Positions 54,105 to 64,000 of a stretch of 64,000 bases of DNA are shown piece after piece; the stretch's first letter is position 1; each line of letters opens with the position of its first letter. The position numbers and the translations under genes are program-made. The notes beneath the pieces are model-generated. The model was not told the origin of the DNA. It searched no databases and was given only the letters and a program-made list of their open reading frames with translations. This DNA is from Xiphias gladius (taxonomy: Eukaryota > Chordata > Actinopteri > Istiophoriformes > Xiphiidae), in NCBI RefSeq assembly GCF_016859285.1, contig NC_053414.1:10800517-10864516 (forward strand), read 5' to 3'.

Positions 54105-54420
54105 TCAGCTGGAAATTCCGCTAAATGTTTCAATCGTAGACAAAAACAACGTAAGACTCTCACCCTTCCGCGGTACGTCCCGTCTACCTGCGCGAGAGGC
54201 GGACGGCCGGGTGAAGTACAGTGATATCGAACCATCTGATTGGCCGAGATGAGAGGAGACTGACGTCGGAGGGCCGAGCGGCCTCTCTGGTTGGTCCGCC
54301 TGATGGAGTGATGATAGTGAGACTAAAGGTTTCCAAAGCAACAGCCAATCAGAGGCGAGCCCTGCTTTCATAACCCTTGCGGTGTTGAATGGATTGTCCG
54401 GGGAAGAGATGGGGTGGTCA
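54105..54420 (-). promoter_or_regulatory. msmo1: msmo1 promoter and non-coding first exon (probable)
   Basis: GC/CpG-rich, with CCAAT-type boxes on the minus strand (GGCCAATCAG at 54236-54245) and on the plus strand (GCCAATCAGAG at about 54344). A consensus donor (AAGG|GTGAGAG at 54163/54164) could end a 5' UTR exon spliced to an acceptor just 5' of the start codon (CTTCTCTTCAG near 53176). ATCACTGTACTTCACCC nearby is only loosely SRE-like. CCAAT/NF-Y plus SRE is the known design of cholesterol gene promoters. Confidence 0.5.
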
Positions 54421-54424
54421 GACA

Positions 54425-55320
54425 ACTTTGAGTCATGCGCGTGTCCTCCATCCTAAATTTACATTACAACATATTCAAACGACTTCTAAAAATGTTGCAA
54501 AGGCTTTGAAAGTAAATTGTGAGAATTATTCATAATTTACCCTGTTAACATATTACTATTACACCCTAAAGTAGCACCAAACTGATGTTTTTTCCCTTTT
54601 AAAAGAAAGTAAATTTATTAAAAACACGTTACTCTGCATTATAAATTGCGTCTCATCTCAGTCTTTGTCACATTTAACATTTAATCATGACATGAATAAT
54701 TTGAATTTAATTTGAAATTGGTCAATATGATCAATCAAAACAATGCTTTTGTATGCTGTACAAAAGTTTTAGGCATTAAAAGTAAAGTGAAGGTTCCTTT
54801 AAAAGTAATGCCACATGAGTCTCTAGTTATCAATTCACTTCACTCAAAGTGATATAAACATAAAAAACCTAGATCAAATCAATATTTGATGTGGCCAACC
54901 TTGGCCTTTAAAACAGCACCCAGGTACTCGGCAGGAAGGTTGTTCCAAGCATCTTGGAGAACTTGCCACAGTTCCTCTGTGGACTGAGTCTGACTCAGCG
55001 TCTTCAGTCTCTTCATGTAGTCCCAGACTGACTTCATGATGTTGAGATCAGGGCTCTGTGGGGCCAGACCACCTGCTGCAGGACTCCTTGTTCTTGTAGC
55101 TGAAGATAGTTCTTTATGACTGTATTTTTGGGCTCATTGTTGTGCTGCTCCAGAATGAATTTGGGCCTTTATATTACAGAGGTTAAATATCCAGCCTGTT
55201 TGACTTCATAATAAATGGGTTGCTGTAAAATGAATAAAATATCACACATGCACATTCCATTTCAACATTTTACTGATTTGGCAAAGTTTTAAAAACAGAT
55301 TATATCATTTCACTGCTTTA
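54425..55320. other. Intergenic between msmo1 and klhl2
   Basis: Under 1 kb, AT-rich, largely occupied by the Tc1 fragment listed next. Confidence 0.6.
54765..55175 (-). mobile_element. Tc1-like transposon 3' fragment, family B copy 2
   Basis: Minus orientation relative of 28905-29290. The plus strand reads GTACAAAAGTTTTAGGCATT at one end, then the complement of the conserved SPDLN-type block (TGATGTTGAGATCAGGGCTC) and GCAGGACTCCTTGTTCTTG. It encodes only a broken C-terminal transposase piece. Confidence 0.75.
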
Positions 55321-56278
55321 AATACAAGAAGCATATTTATTAATGATAATATAAAACAAGTAATGAAACATTTTCAAAGTCATTAGCCTACATGACATTC
55401 CTCAATACACTGACAAGAAACAGCGATACCAGTTACTATTATAGCAATTTTCAATATAGGAGGAGACGGAAGAAAAAGAGACTGAAGAAAAAAGAAAATC
55501 AAGAGTAGGTTTGGTCACTTTCCAGAGAGAGAGAAAACAGATTAGTAGAGTAATAAAGAGAGACGGAAAAGAAGAGACATATTAAAATTGGCACATTCAT
55601 AGTACGTCAGGGTGTGCAGTAGTTAATAGGGTTGCTACACCAGGGGAGAAGAGGGTACTGTTCAAGGATAAGAGGTTAGAGATGGGGACCATGCAGTGAG
55701 TTCAGGCTGTTGTTGTCATTAGTGGTTACAACCACAGTAAAGACGGCTGCCAGGTGACGATAAAGCACTGATACATCCAACTGTTTTTCATCTCCAACAG
55801 CTTCTCCCTCTGTCTCTCACTGTTTTTGGCAAGATGAAACGAGGCTTCTCCTTTACCAGAGGTGTTAGTATTCCAGTGAGGTCTTGTTTTCTTGTTGTTG
55901 GTTTTTTGTTTTTTTTTCCAGAAGAAATGTAGATTTTCTGCGACTGCTTCTCACAGTTGTTCTGAATTCATGCGTCTAATGCAACCGACACACCGATCTA
56001 AAGTCAGTTCTCAAAATGGATTTCCTTATCCCAGAGCAGCAGCCGAGTCCAGCTGTGCTCTGTCCAGTAGCAGTACTCAAGGCATAAGAAAAGGAGAAAA
56101 AGAGGGACGTGTAAATTGACATTCAGGCACTCTTGAACAGCCAAACTGCAACACTGTAAAGGTCAGAGGTCAGACAGAGTGCATTCATGCGGCGTCGGAC
56201 CAGGCATCACCACAGAGACTCAGATGCACACAAACACACATGCTCACATGTGCAAGCAATGGAGCACCTTTAAATGCA

Positions 56279-56309
<31 letters not shown>
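56279..56309. repeat. (CA)n microsatellite
   Basis: About 15 CA units in the probable klhl2 3' UTR. Confidence 0.92.
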
Positions 56310-56311
<2 letters not shown>

Positions 56312-56569
56312 AGACGGACAAACACATACACTTCTCAGGAGGATAAAAAAGAAGGAGAAACAAAGATTTCAGCCACAAACGGTCGTTCTCTGCCTTCATC
56401 TCCCATAGATTAGATCAGTGGTCTTTCTCGGAGCTGGTTCGTGTTAACTTTAGTAATGTTAAAGTAACTTTGCAGTTATAGTAGCTTCATTTCAGTAGCG
56501 TTTCAGTGGCACTGCATTGGTACAGTGGCGCTTCGAACTGGTTTGTCCAGTCACTGCTGCAGTCCTTCC

Positions 56570-56608
56570 GGGGGGGGGGGATTAAAACGCGGGTTTAGCC
56601 CCCCCCCC
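56570..56608. repeat. G11 ... C10 inverted repeat
   Basis: A run of 11 G, 18 bases of spacer, then 10 C. RNA from either strand can form a hairpin with a pure G:C stem. Lies in the probable klhl2 3' UTR. Confidence 0.9.
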
Positions 56609-56818
56609 GTTTGTTACAGCTCCCCCTGTTCAGGTAAGTGCAAAAATCTTCATCATCATCATCCTCAACAACAACAATCTTATCATTTTCTTCATCCGTG
56701 TCAGTGCCTGCGCTAATGCTGCCCAACATCCAAGCATTGGCGTCATAGACAGATCCAAGATCAGTATTCAGCAGGAGAATACCCTCCGCTCCGAATCAGT
56801 GGCAGGTGTCAAGAGCGG

Positions 56819-56847
56819 TCATAAGGGCTTGTCAATCACAGCCACAC
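56819..56847 (-). CDS. klhl2: klhl2 terminal coding exon (29 bp coding)
   Basis: Completes the split Gly codon and encodes VAVIDKPL, then TGA. Acceptor GATTACAG. Too short for ORF scans; found by looking for the conserved C-terminus. Confidence 0.92.
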
Positions 56848-59800
56848 CTGTAATCAAAGAAATAAAAGCCCTAAAATTTTGATGGTGCATCACTATTGCC
56901 ACACATAATTTTTATGGAAATCTCTAATATAAATGTAAAAATACTGGAAAAAAAAAAAAAAAAAATCAAAGCAAAACATTTTTATGTCCAATACAGTTAC
57001 TGTTGCTATTACTTTCAGTAGGAACACCAGTTTTAAGAGTAGGAATATTTGTAATAGTTGCATTAGCAATGAACTGCATGTGACTTTCTTGATATGATAA
57101 GTATGATATTTCATTCTCTGTCTGATGTCCTTGTGTAACTTCTACGATAAAGTGAATTGAATTTCATGCAAAAATACGTTATGCAACCATCTACAGAACA
57201 AGGAGAGAAAACAGCGTCCTTACCAGTTTTAGCTTAACACGGATATTGTATATCAGTATCTGCATATATGTCGGCCAGTAAGTAACCAGAAATTGTGGTA
57301 ATGAGGTGCCAAAGACATTTTTGAGGTCATTTAGAAAGTGTCGCCTTTACGTAGTTCACTAGAAAAGCATTGACAAGTTTTCTTGCTCACAATCCTTTAA
57401 TAACCCATATGAGGGAATCCTTATTAAAAAGAATTTTTTTATGTTATCAGTTTTTTTTTCAAACTCTCAAATATCACTATAAGTATCAGTAATTCAGTAA
57501 TTCCCATGCTGTAGAACTTTGATCCACCGTATATACTGGATATTTTTCTGCCCACACACAGTCTCACATCAGACTAAAGGTCATGATGCCATCTCCTGAA
57601 CAGCAGCGAGGCAGCGAAAGCTGGCACCGCAAAATTACATCTATTGCTTCCTGTGCCCCTCTGGTATCATTTGGTAAACATTAGTAAACAAGAGCGGGCT
57701 TTGTTCAGTTTACTGATGCTGCATTACTGTACATGAGTCTTGGAATAGGGCTGGGCAATAATGAGTAAGAATATTTTATTTTGGTGCCGATACATATCAC
57801 TTTATGGTGGATGTATGCAAAATCCCAAACTTTTCAATGCTATGCAATGAATGTGTTCCATTGTTGTTATAGATCAGACATCACAAAAATTTAAATAATG
57901 TGTGTTTTTAATTTTTAATGACCAATTTGTCTGCAATTATTGATTTGGACAACAGAATAGTGACGGTAAATCAACAAATGATATGATAATCTCATTATGC
58001 CTAAACCATAGGTTCGGCTTCCTACAGCCGCCTGCATTTTGGATGCAACATGTTTAAAGTTAAATCGGCGTGGCTTGCTGTAACTACGTTGCAGCACTTT
58101 ACAAACAAACACCTTTCCATTTTGTCAGTGTCTATGTTCACACCTGCATAACTGCGTCCTGTGCTCATGCAGGTTGGCAGCAGTGTCCACTTGTCCGAGT
58201 TCGGATTGTAGAACTCCACAGAAGCCAAATTACAGCTGCCATCATCTCCTCCCACCACATAGAGTAAGTTGTTTACAGCACACACACCTGAAAACACACA
58301 CGTGCATTTACACAGAATGAAGAATAATGAGCATCGAATAGAGGAACTTCTCACATCTCAGGACGTCTGGTGGACGGACTGTCTTGCTTACCTGCGTTGC
58401 GTCGACACATGTTCATGTCAGCTACCTGCCGCCAGCTGTTGGAGGACGGATCATAGACTTCACAACTCTTCCTCACCAACGGACCGTCGTGTCCCCCCAC
58501 AGCGTAGAGTAAACCTTTTAACACACCTACACCTGAGAAGACATTGGACACACGGTTAATAATATTTATGGCAATGGTTTTTACAGGAGACGCTAAATAT
58601 TTCTGTCTCATTTTGGTCCTGAAATTAGAAAGTTCATCTTTCTCCCCTGTCTCTTTAATGTTTTTTTAAAATATGTAACCATCAGTGTATTTTTGTATTG
58701 TTTGATGGTAAATCTGTACGAATCATTTATCTTTATTTTGGTGCACGTTTTAACACTTCTATAAAAATATTTTGCAGTTAACCAACCACCGTGCACATGG
58801 GCCACACACACACACTCAGACACACACCTGCACCGCTGCGTCTTGTGCCCATCTCAGCTATGTAGCTCCACGTGTTGCTTTTCGGGTTATAAGCTTCTAC
58901 TGTACTCAGACATTGCCTTGTCGCTCCATCGTAACCTCCGACTGCATACAGGATCCCTGAAAAAACACACAAAGAAGGCATATATTACATAACTTAGAAC
59001 GAGGCACAGCGGTGGACAAAATAACAGAAACGCATTAATAAAGTAGCCATGCAGGCTGACAGAGTTGTTGATGCAGGGTATGCCATATTTTGCAGTATTT
59101 TGTTGCAGAAGTACTCCTTTAAGTATTTTGTTGTTTAAGTATTTTAGTTTTTCTTGATTTCATAACTTTTACTTTATGGGTTATAAACTTATTTCTCCTT
59201 GTTTCATAGATTAATAAAGTGGGTTGCCTGCTGAATGGTCTTTCATTCTGTGTGGATGACGTTCTAGTTGGGATAACTTTGGGAGGGCATTTTTCTTGTG
59301 AATCATCTTCCTCATTTTTTAGATTCACATCTTGCTAAATCACCTAATTTTTCAGTTTTTGTGAAAAATACACCGGCAATTTAGATAACCGCAATTAAAA
59401 CACAGAGTAAAAGAAACTGCACTGGCAAACAAGAAAAAGTAATCATAAGAACACCTTCACCAACATGATTTAACAGGGCATTTGCTGAATAAACTACTGG
59501 AGGGGGAGAAAAAAAAAAGAAATCAATCCAATAATAAACCACAAGCTTTTTTTAAAGTTTTTTATATTGTATAAATTATATAAACATGTTATACCAAATC
59601 ACAATATTGTTAAAATTCCAATAATATGTCATTATATCAGGAGCATCAAGCGAATTCCTGCCTCTACAAACTGTAGGTTCTGTCTCAGTCTCAAAACAAA
59701 AGAAAAAAAAAAAACATAACCTTTACCAGAGTTGTATTTATTACAGGACTATGGTATTAAATTGTTTTGCATTTTCTATTATTTTGTCCATCCTTTCAAT

Positions 59801-62800
59801 CTATTTCTAAATGCTGACTGTAAAACCAAACTGGGAATTGTATTCACCATTGACGACACCCACTCCCACACTGCTGCGTCGGGTACTCATGGGTAACACG
59901 TGGAACCACTCGTCTGTCTTAGCGTTGTACGCCTCGACTGTCGACAGACCTGCAAACACACAGAACATGTATCAAAAACGCCATAAACAATCACATATTT
60001 TAAAATTCAATGTCGCTACACAAACTTTTAAAGCCTGTTTCATCCTCATGTTTTAACGTTTTAACACAGCCACACATTTAACACAACGGTACCTGTGCTG
60101 CCATCAAAGCCTCCCACAGCGTACAGGAGCCCACTGAGCACAGCAGCTCCGAGCGTTGACCGACGGTCCTGCATGCTGCTCACGCTGGTCCAGCGGTCCA
60201 TCATCGGGTCGTAGCAGTCGACCGTCCGTACGCGCAAAGAACCGTTGAAACCGCCGACTGCGTACACACAACCGCCCACGTACACCACACCTGAAGACAA
60301 AAACAGGGGAACCTTAAACATCAACACACAGATCTACAGAGTCACGCTGCCTGGTTTAATAAGGATGAAAGCTGAAGGAGCCTCAAAGTGGAAATGGTCC
60401 ACAGGGGTGGATCTCCACCTCATTATTAGTGCCACCAGGTTGTGTCAAAAAAAAAATAAAAATCAATGCTTATACTCATACTTATGAATTACAGGTAAAC
60501 TCACAGATAAACTGTTAACCAGGTTAACCTGGTACACCTTTTTCCAGTAACACAAGCACTGCAGAGTGAAACTCAATTTACCGCTTTATTCACCGTCAAT
60601 GGGAACGTTCTTGTAACACACCCTGGAACTGTATGATTTACAGGTAGATGAGGACCACCTGAATGCACCATTAGTTTTTGTGATGCCAAACCGTCTCATC
60701 TTGGTAGGGGGTGAAGGTTTAGTCTGGAACTCATGTCCTCTGATGGACCCACGTTCCTCACAGGATCTAGCCTCGTAACCGTGATGCAATTTATAGTACT
60801 GTTTTCAAGGGTTTCCTACCTGCTCTGCACCTTCTGGTGGGGAGTTCAGCCACCTGGTACCACCGCTGCTCCTCAAAATCGTAACATTCAACACTGCGGA
60901 TAGCCTTGGGAGCCTGGCCTCCAACCACCACCATCACCTAAAAACATCCCCAAACAGCAGTGTCAAAACATGATGAACTGTAGATCAATTATTGCTTTTC
61001 CCTTTTTAAGTCCTCAAACTACCTTCTGCTGTGGTAAAAACTCAGTAGTGACTGTGTCTATACCTTAGGACAGCAGGCTGGAGTCCTCATGCGGGTGCGT
61101 GCAGTCTTCATCAGAGCCCGCTGGTCAGCTGGCAGCAGGTGGTACTTCATGGCCTCAATCAGGTAGTCTTTACACGCACTGCTATTCTTGATCAGAGACT
61201 CCTCCTCTACCCGCTGACACAACCAAACAGTGAGAGAAGAGCAAATCAGCCAGCAGGATTTACAGAGAACTACAGTATATTCTGACTCAGCAGCATTTTC
61301 TATTGTTGTGACATATTTCAACTAAAAGCAAAGGAAATTCTGAACAGGATATCATCGTGAATAAAGACTAATACTGATTCTACTGATGCCGGTTAATTTG
61401 TGTTTGTAGATGTGGGGGAAATACATGATGTTTTTTCTGAAAAAAGATGAAATGCTACACAGCTTTGGCCATAAACATCAATGTTAAATGTCAGCGAAAT
61501 CAGCTGAAAGACTAAACTCAACTAAAACACATCCACAACAAGGGTAACAGCATGCGACTTGTCCAATATCGATCTACTGAGAGTTTAATCTGACTCTATA
61601 GGCCTAAATGACTCACATAAAGACCACTGAAACTTTGAAAATGTATTTCCTATTGGAAAGTTAGATTTTTAAATTTTTTTTTTTGTTTTTGAATCACAAA
61701 CAACAAAATGAACTTTTTTAATAGAGAAGAACTGTCAACATTCTCTTCACAACCGATCACACACTACTGTTTCATTCATAGGTTCGTTTTTACATGAATC
61801 CAAGTGCTGTCAAAAATTCAGATCAACTAAAAGGTTGTTTTGTTGGCAGTGGAAGCAAATCAGCACACATACAGAGCAGCCTGGCGTCTGCGAGAGGGAA
61901 GAAACCGCAAAACTCTCCTTGTGGATGTCAAATTAATAAACACTTTAGCTCTACTCTGCTTGCTTGGTGTTTACTAGGTGTTTTAGCTCCTTTGATACCC
62001 AGAAACAGCAACAATAGGGAAATTATTAAATATTAAAATCCTGCTTCCAGTACTGCCTGATGATGTCGTATTTCACTCTTGTATGCACATTACATTCTAC
62101 ACATAACAAGACATCTTACGTTTTACTTGAAATATCCATACTTACGTTTTGTTCTGCATTCTCATGTCCAATATTGCACTATATTTCATATTCCATGCTC
62201 CATATTCACTTTTAATTACTATCTTATATTCTACTACTCATTACGCTGTACACTGTTTTTGCCTTTGCTCTCTTTCGTTTTTCTTTAATTGAAATTCGCT
62301 CTTTACGTCAATACTAGTTCGTTTTTACTATAAATACAATATTAATATAACCTCTTTCATGATACTATGCACAACCTATGGTGATGATAGCAAAGCCGTA
62401 TTATGTGCCATTAAGTACGTGACAAATACATTTTTGAGTCTAAGGGGGGAAAAAAACGGCTTGGTAGGTCATTTGGAAAAGCTCATTGTCAATTTGTACA
62501 AATCTTTGCTTAGTTCTGTCAGAGCAACAGTGAAATAGTGACATTTAAAGTCGTCTGTATCTGCAAATGGTTACAGTCATAAACAAAACCCAGAACAAAT
62601 TAAAAACTGAGATCAGTGGGTCGTCCCAGATCTCTGAATCACAATTCTGTCAAGCTACCCTTGGAGATTACGTGTCTGAAGATTTTTATATGTCACGAGT
62701 ACTTCATGATATACTAAAACTTCATTTGGCACTGGTGTGGGAAAAGACATCACCTGATGTGTTTGCCACCTCATCCCTGTTTCAACAAAAGCAGAAAAAA

Positions 62801-63823
62801 ATAGTTGGACAATTTCTACCGTAAACTAGATACATAGCAACATGTTGTTCGGCTTTAGGCTGGTTAACACAGACAAAGTTTAGCCTCCCGAGGTAATGAA
62901 ACAAAAATGACATTTACGCACAGTAAGCTCGTTAAGCAGGAGTTATTGTTATACTGTGGTCAAAACATAATTGGTGGTGTTAAGTGGTGTTAAACTGCGT
63001 ACTATCATAACAAAGCTCACGTGAGTTCGTTTAAGAGCTCCAACAAAAGCATGCAGATGCAGCCGCTCATACCTGCACCAGGTACTCTCTGGAGAGGAGC
63101 GGCAGGCGCACATGCTCCATCAGGTGAGCCAAGTGTTCCTGGCGGACATCTTTATCGTGGTTGACCCAAGCTATCACCGCTTCAAAAACCTAGAGGAAGA
63201 TCAACACACAGACACTTGAAGCCCATCAGACACAAAAAACACACAATTTGGTCCATGGTGTACAACATATTGAGCAGGGTGAGTGTGTGTGTGTGTGTGT
63301 GTGTACCTTCTCTTCTGTGGGGATGGTGAGCTTGTCGCTGGCGATCAGGCTGGACACTTGCTCCATGCCCAAATTAAGGAACTCTTCGCTCCCAACCACC
63401 TCAGTGAAATGTTGTTCTGTCAACAAAAATATAAAATGAAAAAAAAAAAAAGCACTTTATGATGGCGGATGAACGCAGTTTTTTCCTCTCTCTAACTTCC
63501 ACATTTTCACTAATTAAGCCCGTTCTCATTCTGTCTCATTCAATTTCCCACATCCTCCAGGACACACACAAATCTGTTTCAGTATAGCAAGGAAAAAAAC
63601 AGTGACTCTCACACACTCACGCACACATACAAAAACAGAGCTCTGCGCGCACACACAAACCTGCGTAGCTGTTGGCCTGTGCGAGGAGCTGAGAGCAGGC
63701 GTGTAGGTCGGCGAAGGCTCGTATTCCCAGACAGTTGGACGGATGAAGCTGAGAGCTCAGAAACTCGCAACAAGCCTTTTTCACCTCGTTCAGCTGGAGC
63801 AGGCCTGCTGCAGGCAGCAACGC
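56819..63823 (-). CDS. klhl2: Kelch-like protein 2 (5' end outside window)
   Basis: Substrate adaptor of the Cullin-3 ubiquitin ligase, also known as an actin-binding Kelch protein (Mayven); in mammals it targets WNK kinases. Coding exons: 63661-63823, 63307-63416, 63073-63189, 61064-61213, 60820-60937, 60093-60290, 59848-59949, 58828-58956, 58392-58532, 58144-58287, 56819-56847. Together they give 466 residues; human KLHL2 has 593, so about 127 N-terminal residues (most of BTB) are missing beyond 64000. Order: end of BTB/start of BACK ([10 protein letters not shown]), BACK, then six Kelch repeats with the YAVGG motif, ending AVIDKPL. All phases close. KLHL3 is a close paralogue; the ending VIDKPL and the msmo1/cpe neighbours favour klhl2. 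Confidence 0.95.
58144..58287 (-). CDS. klhl2: klhl2 exon, Kelch repeat 6
   Basis: [20 protein letters not shown] to CMSTGRSYA. Confidence 0.95.
58392..58532 (-). CDS. klhl2: klhl2 exon, Kelch repeat 5
   Basis: [20 protein letters not shown] to MNMCRRNA. Confidence 0.95.
58828..58956 (-). CDS. klhl2: klhl2 exon, Kelch repeat 4
   Basis: [20 protein letters not shown] to GTRRSGA. Confidence 0.95.
59848..59949 (-). CDS. klhl2: klhl2 exon, Kelch repeat 3
   Basis: [20 protein letters not shown] to SSVGVGVVN. Confidence 0.95.
60093..60290 (-). CDS. klhl2: klhl2 exon, Kelch repeats 2-3
   Basis: [20 protein letters not shown] to [12 protein letters not shown]; the longest Kelch exon here. Confidence 0.95.
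60820..60937 (-). CDS. klhl2: klhl2 exon, Kelch repeat 1
   Basis: [20 protein letters not shown] to PTRRCRA. Confidence 0.95.
61064..61213 (-). CDS. klhl2: klhl2 exon, end of BACK
   Basis: 50 codons, [20 protein letters not shown] to [10 protein letters not shown], linking BACK to the Kelch domain. Confidence 0.95.
63073..63189 (-). CDS. klhl2: klhl2 exon, BACK domain
   Basis: 39 codons, [20 protein letters not shown] to LLSREYLVQ; almost identical to mammalian KLHL2. Confidence 0.95.
63283..63304. repeat. (GT)n microsatellite at an exon border
   Basis: About 11 GT units starting three bases from the donor of the 63307-63416 exon, inside the intron. Confidence 0.9.
63307..63416 (-). CDS. 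klhl2: klhl2 exon, BACK domain
   Basis: [20 protein letters not shown] to TIPTEEK. A GT microsatellite lies directly at the donor side. Confidence 0.94.
63661..63823 (-). CDS. klhl2: klhl2 exon, BTB-BACK junction
   Basis: [20 protein letters not shown] to LLAQANSYA, starting in phase 0; the most 5' exon in the window. Confidence 0.94.
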
Positions 63824-63842
63824 CTGTCACACACATATAAAT

Positions 63843-63872
63843 ACACACATACACACACACACACACACACAC
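63843..63872. repeat. (CA)n microsatellite
   Basis: CA repeat about 20 bp upstream of the acceptor of the first klhl2 exon in the window. Confidence 0.92.
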
Positions 63873-64000
63873 AATGTCTTGCATAAAGAGGTGCTTAACA
63901 AGTCATCACCATTCATCCAGCGAAATAACTGGATACTTGTGAGTGCTTATTTGCACTGTAGTGATTTGATTATTCCCTAATTTCAGCAGCAATCTGATGT

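Larger units (their letters stand above)
55325..56818 (-). other. klhl2: klhl2 3' UTR (probable)
   Basis: About 1.5 kb after the stop. A minus-strand AATAAA lies near 55337. It includes a CA microsatellite (56279-56309), GATGAT-type low complexity, and a G11/C10 inverted repeat (56570-56608). The end point is inferred. Confidence 0.45.
56848..63660 (-). other. klhl2: klhl2 introns within the window
   Basis: Ten introns from about 100 bp to 1.9 kb. The largest, 61214-63072 and 56848-58143, are AT-rich with no gene or clear repeat seen. A GT microsatellite is at 63283-63304. Confidence 0.8.

Noticed and set aside
54180..54240. Sterol regulatory element in the msmo1 promoter
   Set aside because: ATCACTGTACTTCACCC is only loosely similar to the SRE consensus; known biology suggests one should exist but the sequence does not prove it.

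Overview
The window is nuclear DNA of a vertebrate, almost certainly a spiny-rayed (percomorph) teleost fish. The genes are split by spliceosomal introns with GT..AG borders. Dinucleotide microsatellites are very dense, and many interspersed repeats match types I know from teleost genomes: decayed Tc1/mariner elements, short inverted-repeat elements and a LINE fragment. There are no operons, CRISPR arrays or other prokaryotic features. I see no previously undescribed system here. What is here is a conserved gene neighbourhood with some unusual rearrangements.

Four protein-coding genes lie head to tail on the minus strand. Read in the direction of transcription (from 64000 towards 1) they are klhl2, msmo1, cpe and tll1. 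klhl2 (56819-63823) lacks its 5' part, which lies beyond 64000; eleven coding exons encode the end of BTB, BACK and six Kelch repeats. msmo1 (49996-53147) is complete with five coding exons and 292 codons before the stop. cpe (30453-47014) is complete with nine exons and 454 codons. For tll1 only the first coding exon is present (12174-12354), and its intron 1 runs off the low-coordinate end. Order and relative orientation match the human 4q32 block KLHL2-MSMO1-CPE-TLL1, which supports the orthology calls. Every exon border was checked by reading the frame across the junction, and all phases close.

Region by region: 1-12173 is tll1 intron 1, with two decayed Tc1 elements, a short inverted-repeat element and microsatellites. 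12174-14760 holds tll1 exon 1 and a CpG-rich, CT/GA-rich promoter-like region. 14760-29330 is intergenic and repeat-rich (Tc1 remnants, a LINE 3' fragment, several fish repeat families). 29335-47120 is cpe, whose 11-kb intron 1 carries a roughly 500-bp TA/TACA array, another Tc1 relic and a perfect X-box palindrome. 47120-49300 is intergenic and contains a displaced second copy of msmo1 exon 3 with flanking intron. 49300-54240 is msmo1 with a CCAAT-bearing GC-rich promoter. 54240-55320 is intergenic with a Tc1 fragment. 55320-64000 is klhl2.

The four genes do not form a pathway. MSMO1 acts in cholesterol synthesis in the ER, CPE trims prohormones in secretory granules, TLL1 is a secreted BMP-1/tolloid protease and KLHL2 is a Cullin-3 adaptor. 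They are together by ancestral synteny. The most notable observation is the duplicated msmo1 exon 3 at 48250-48648.
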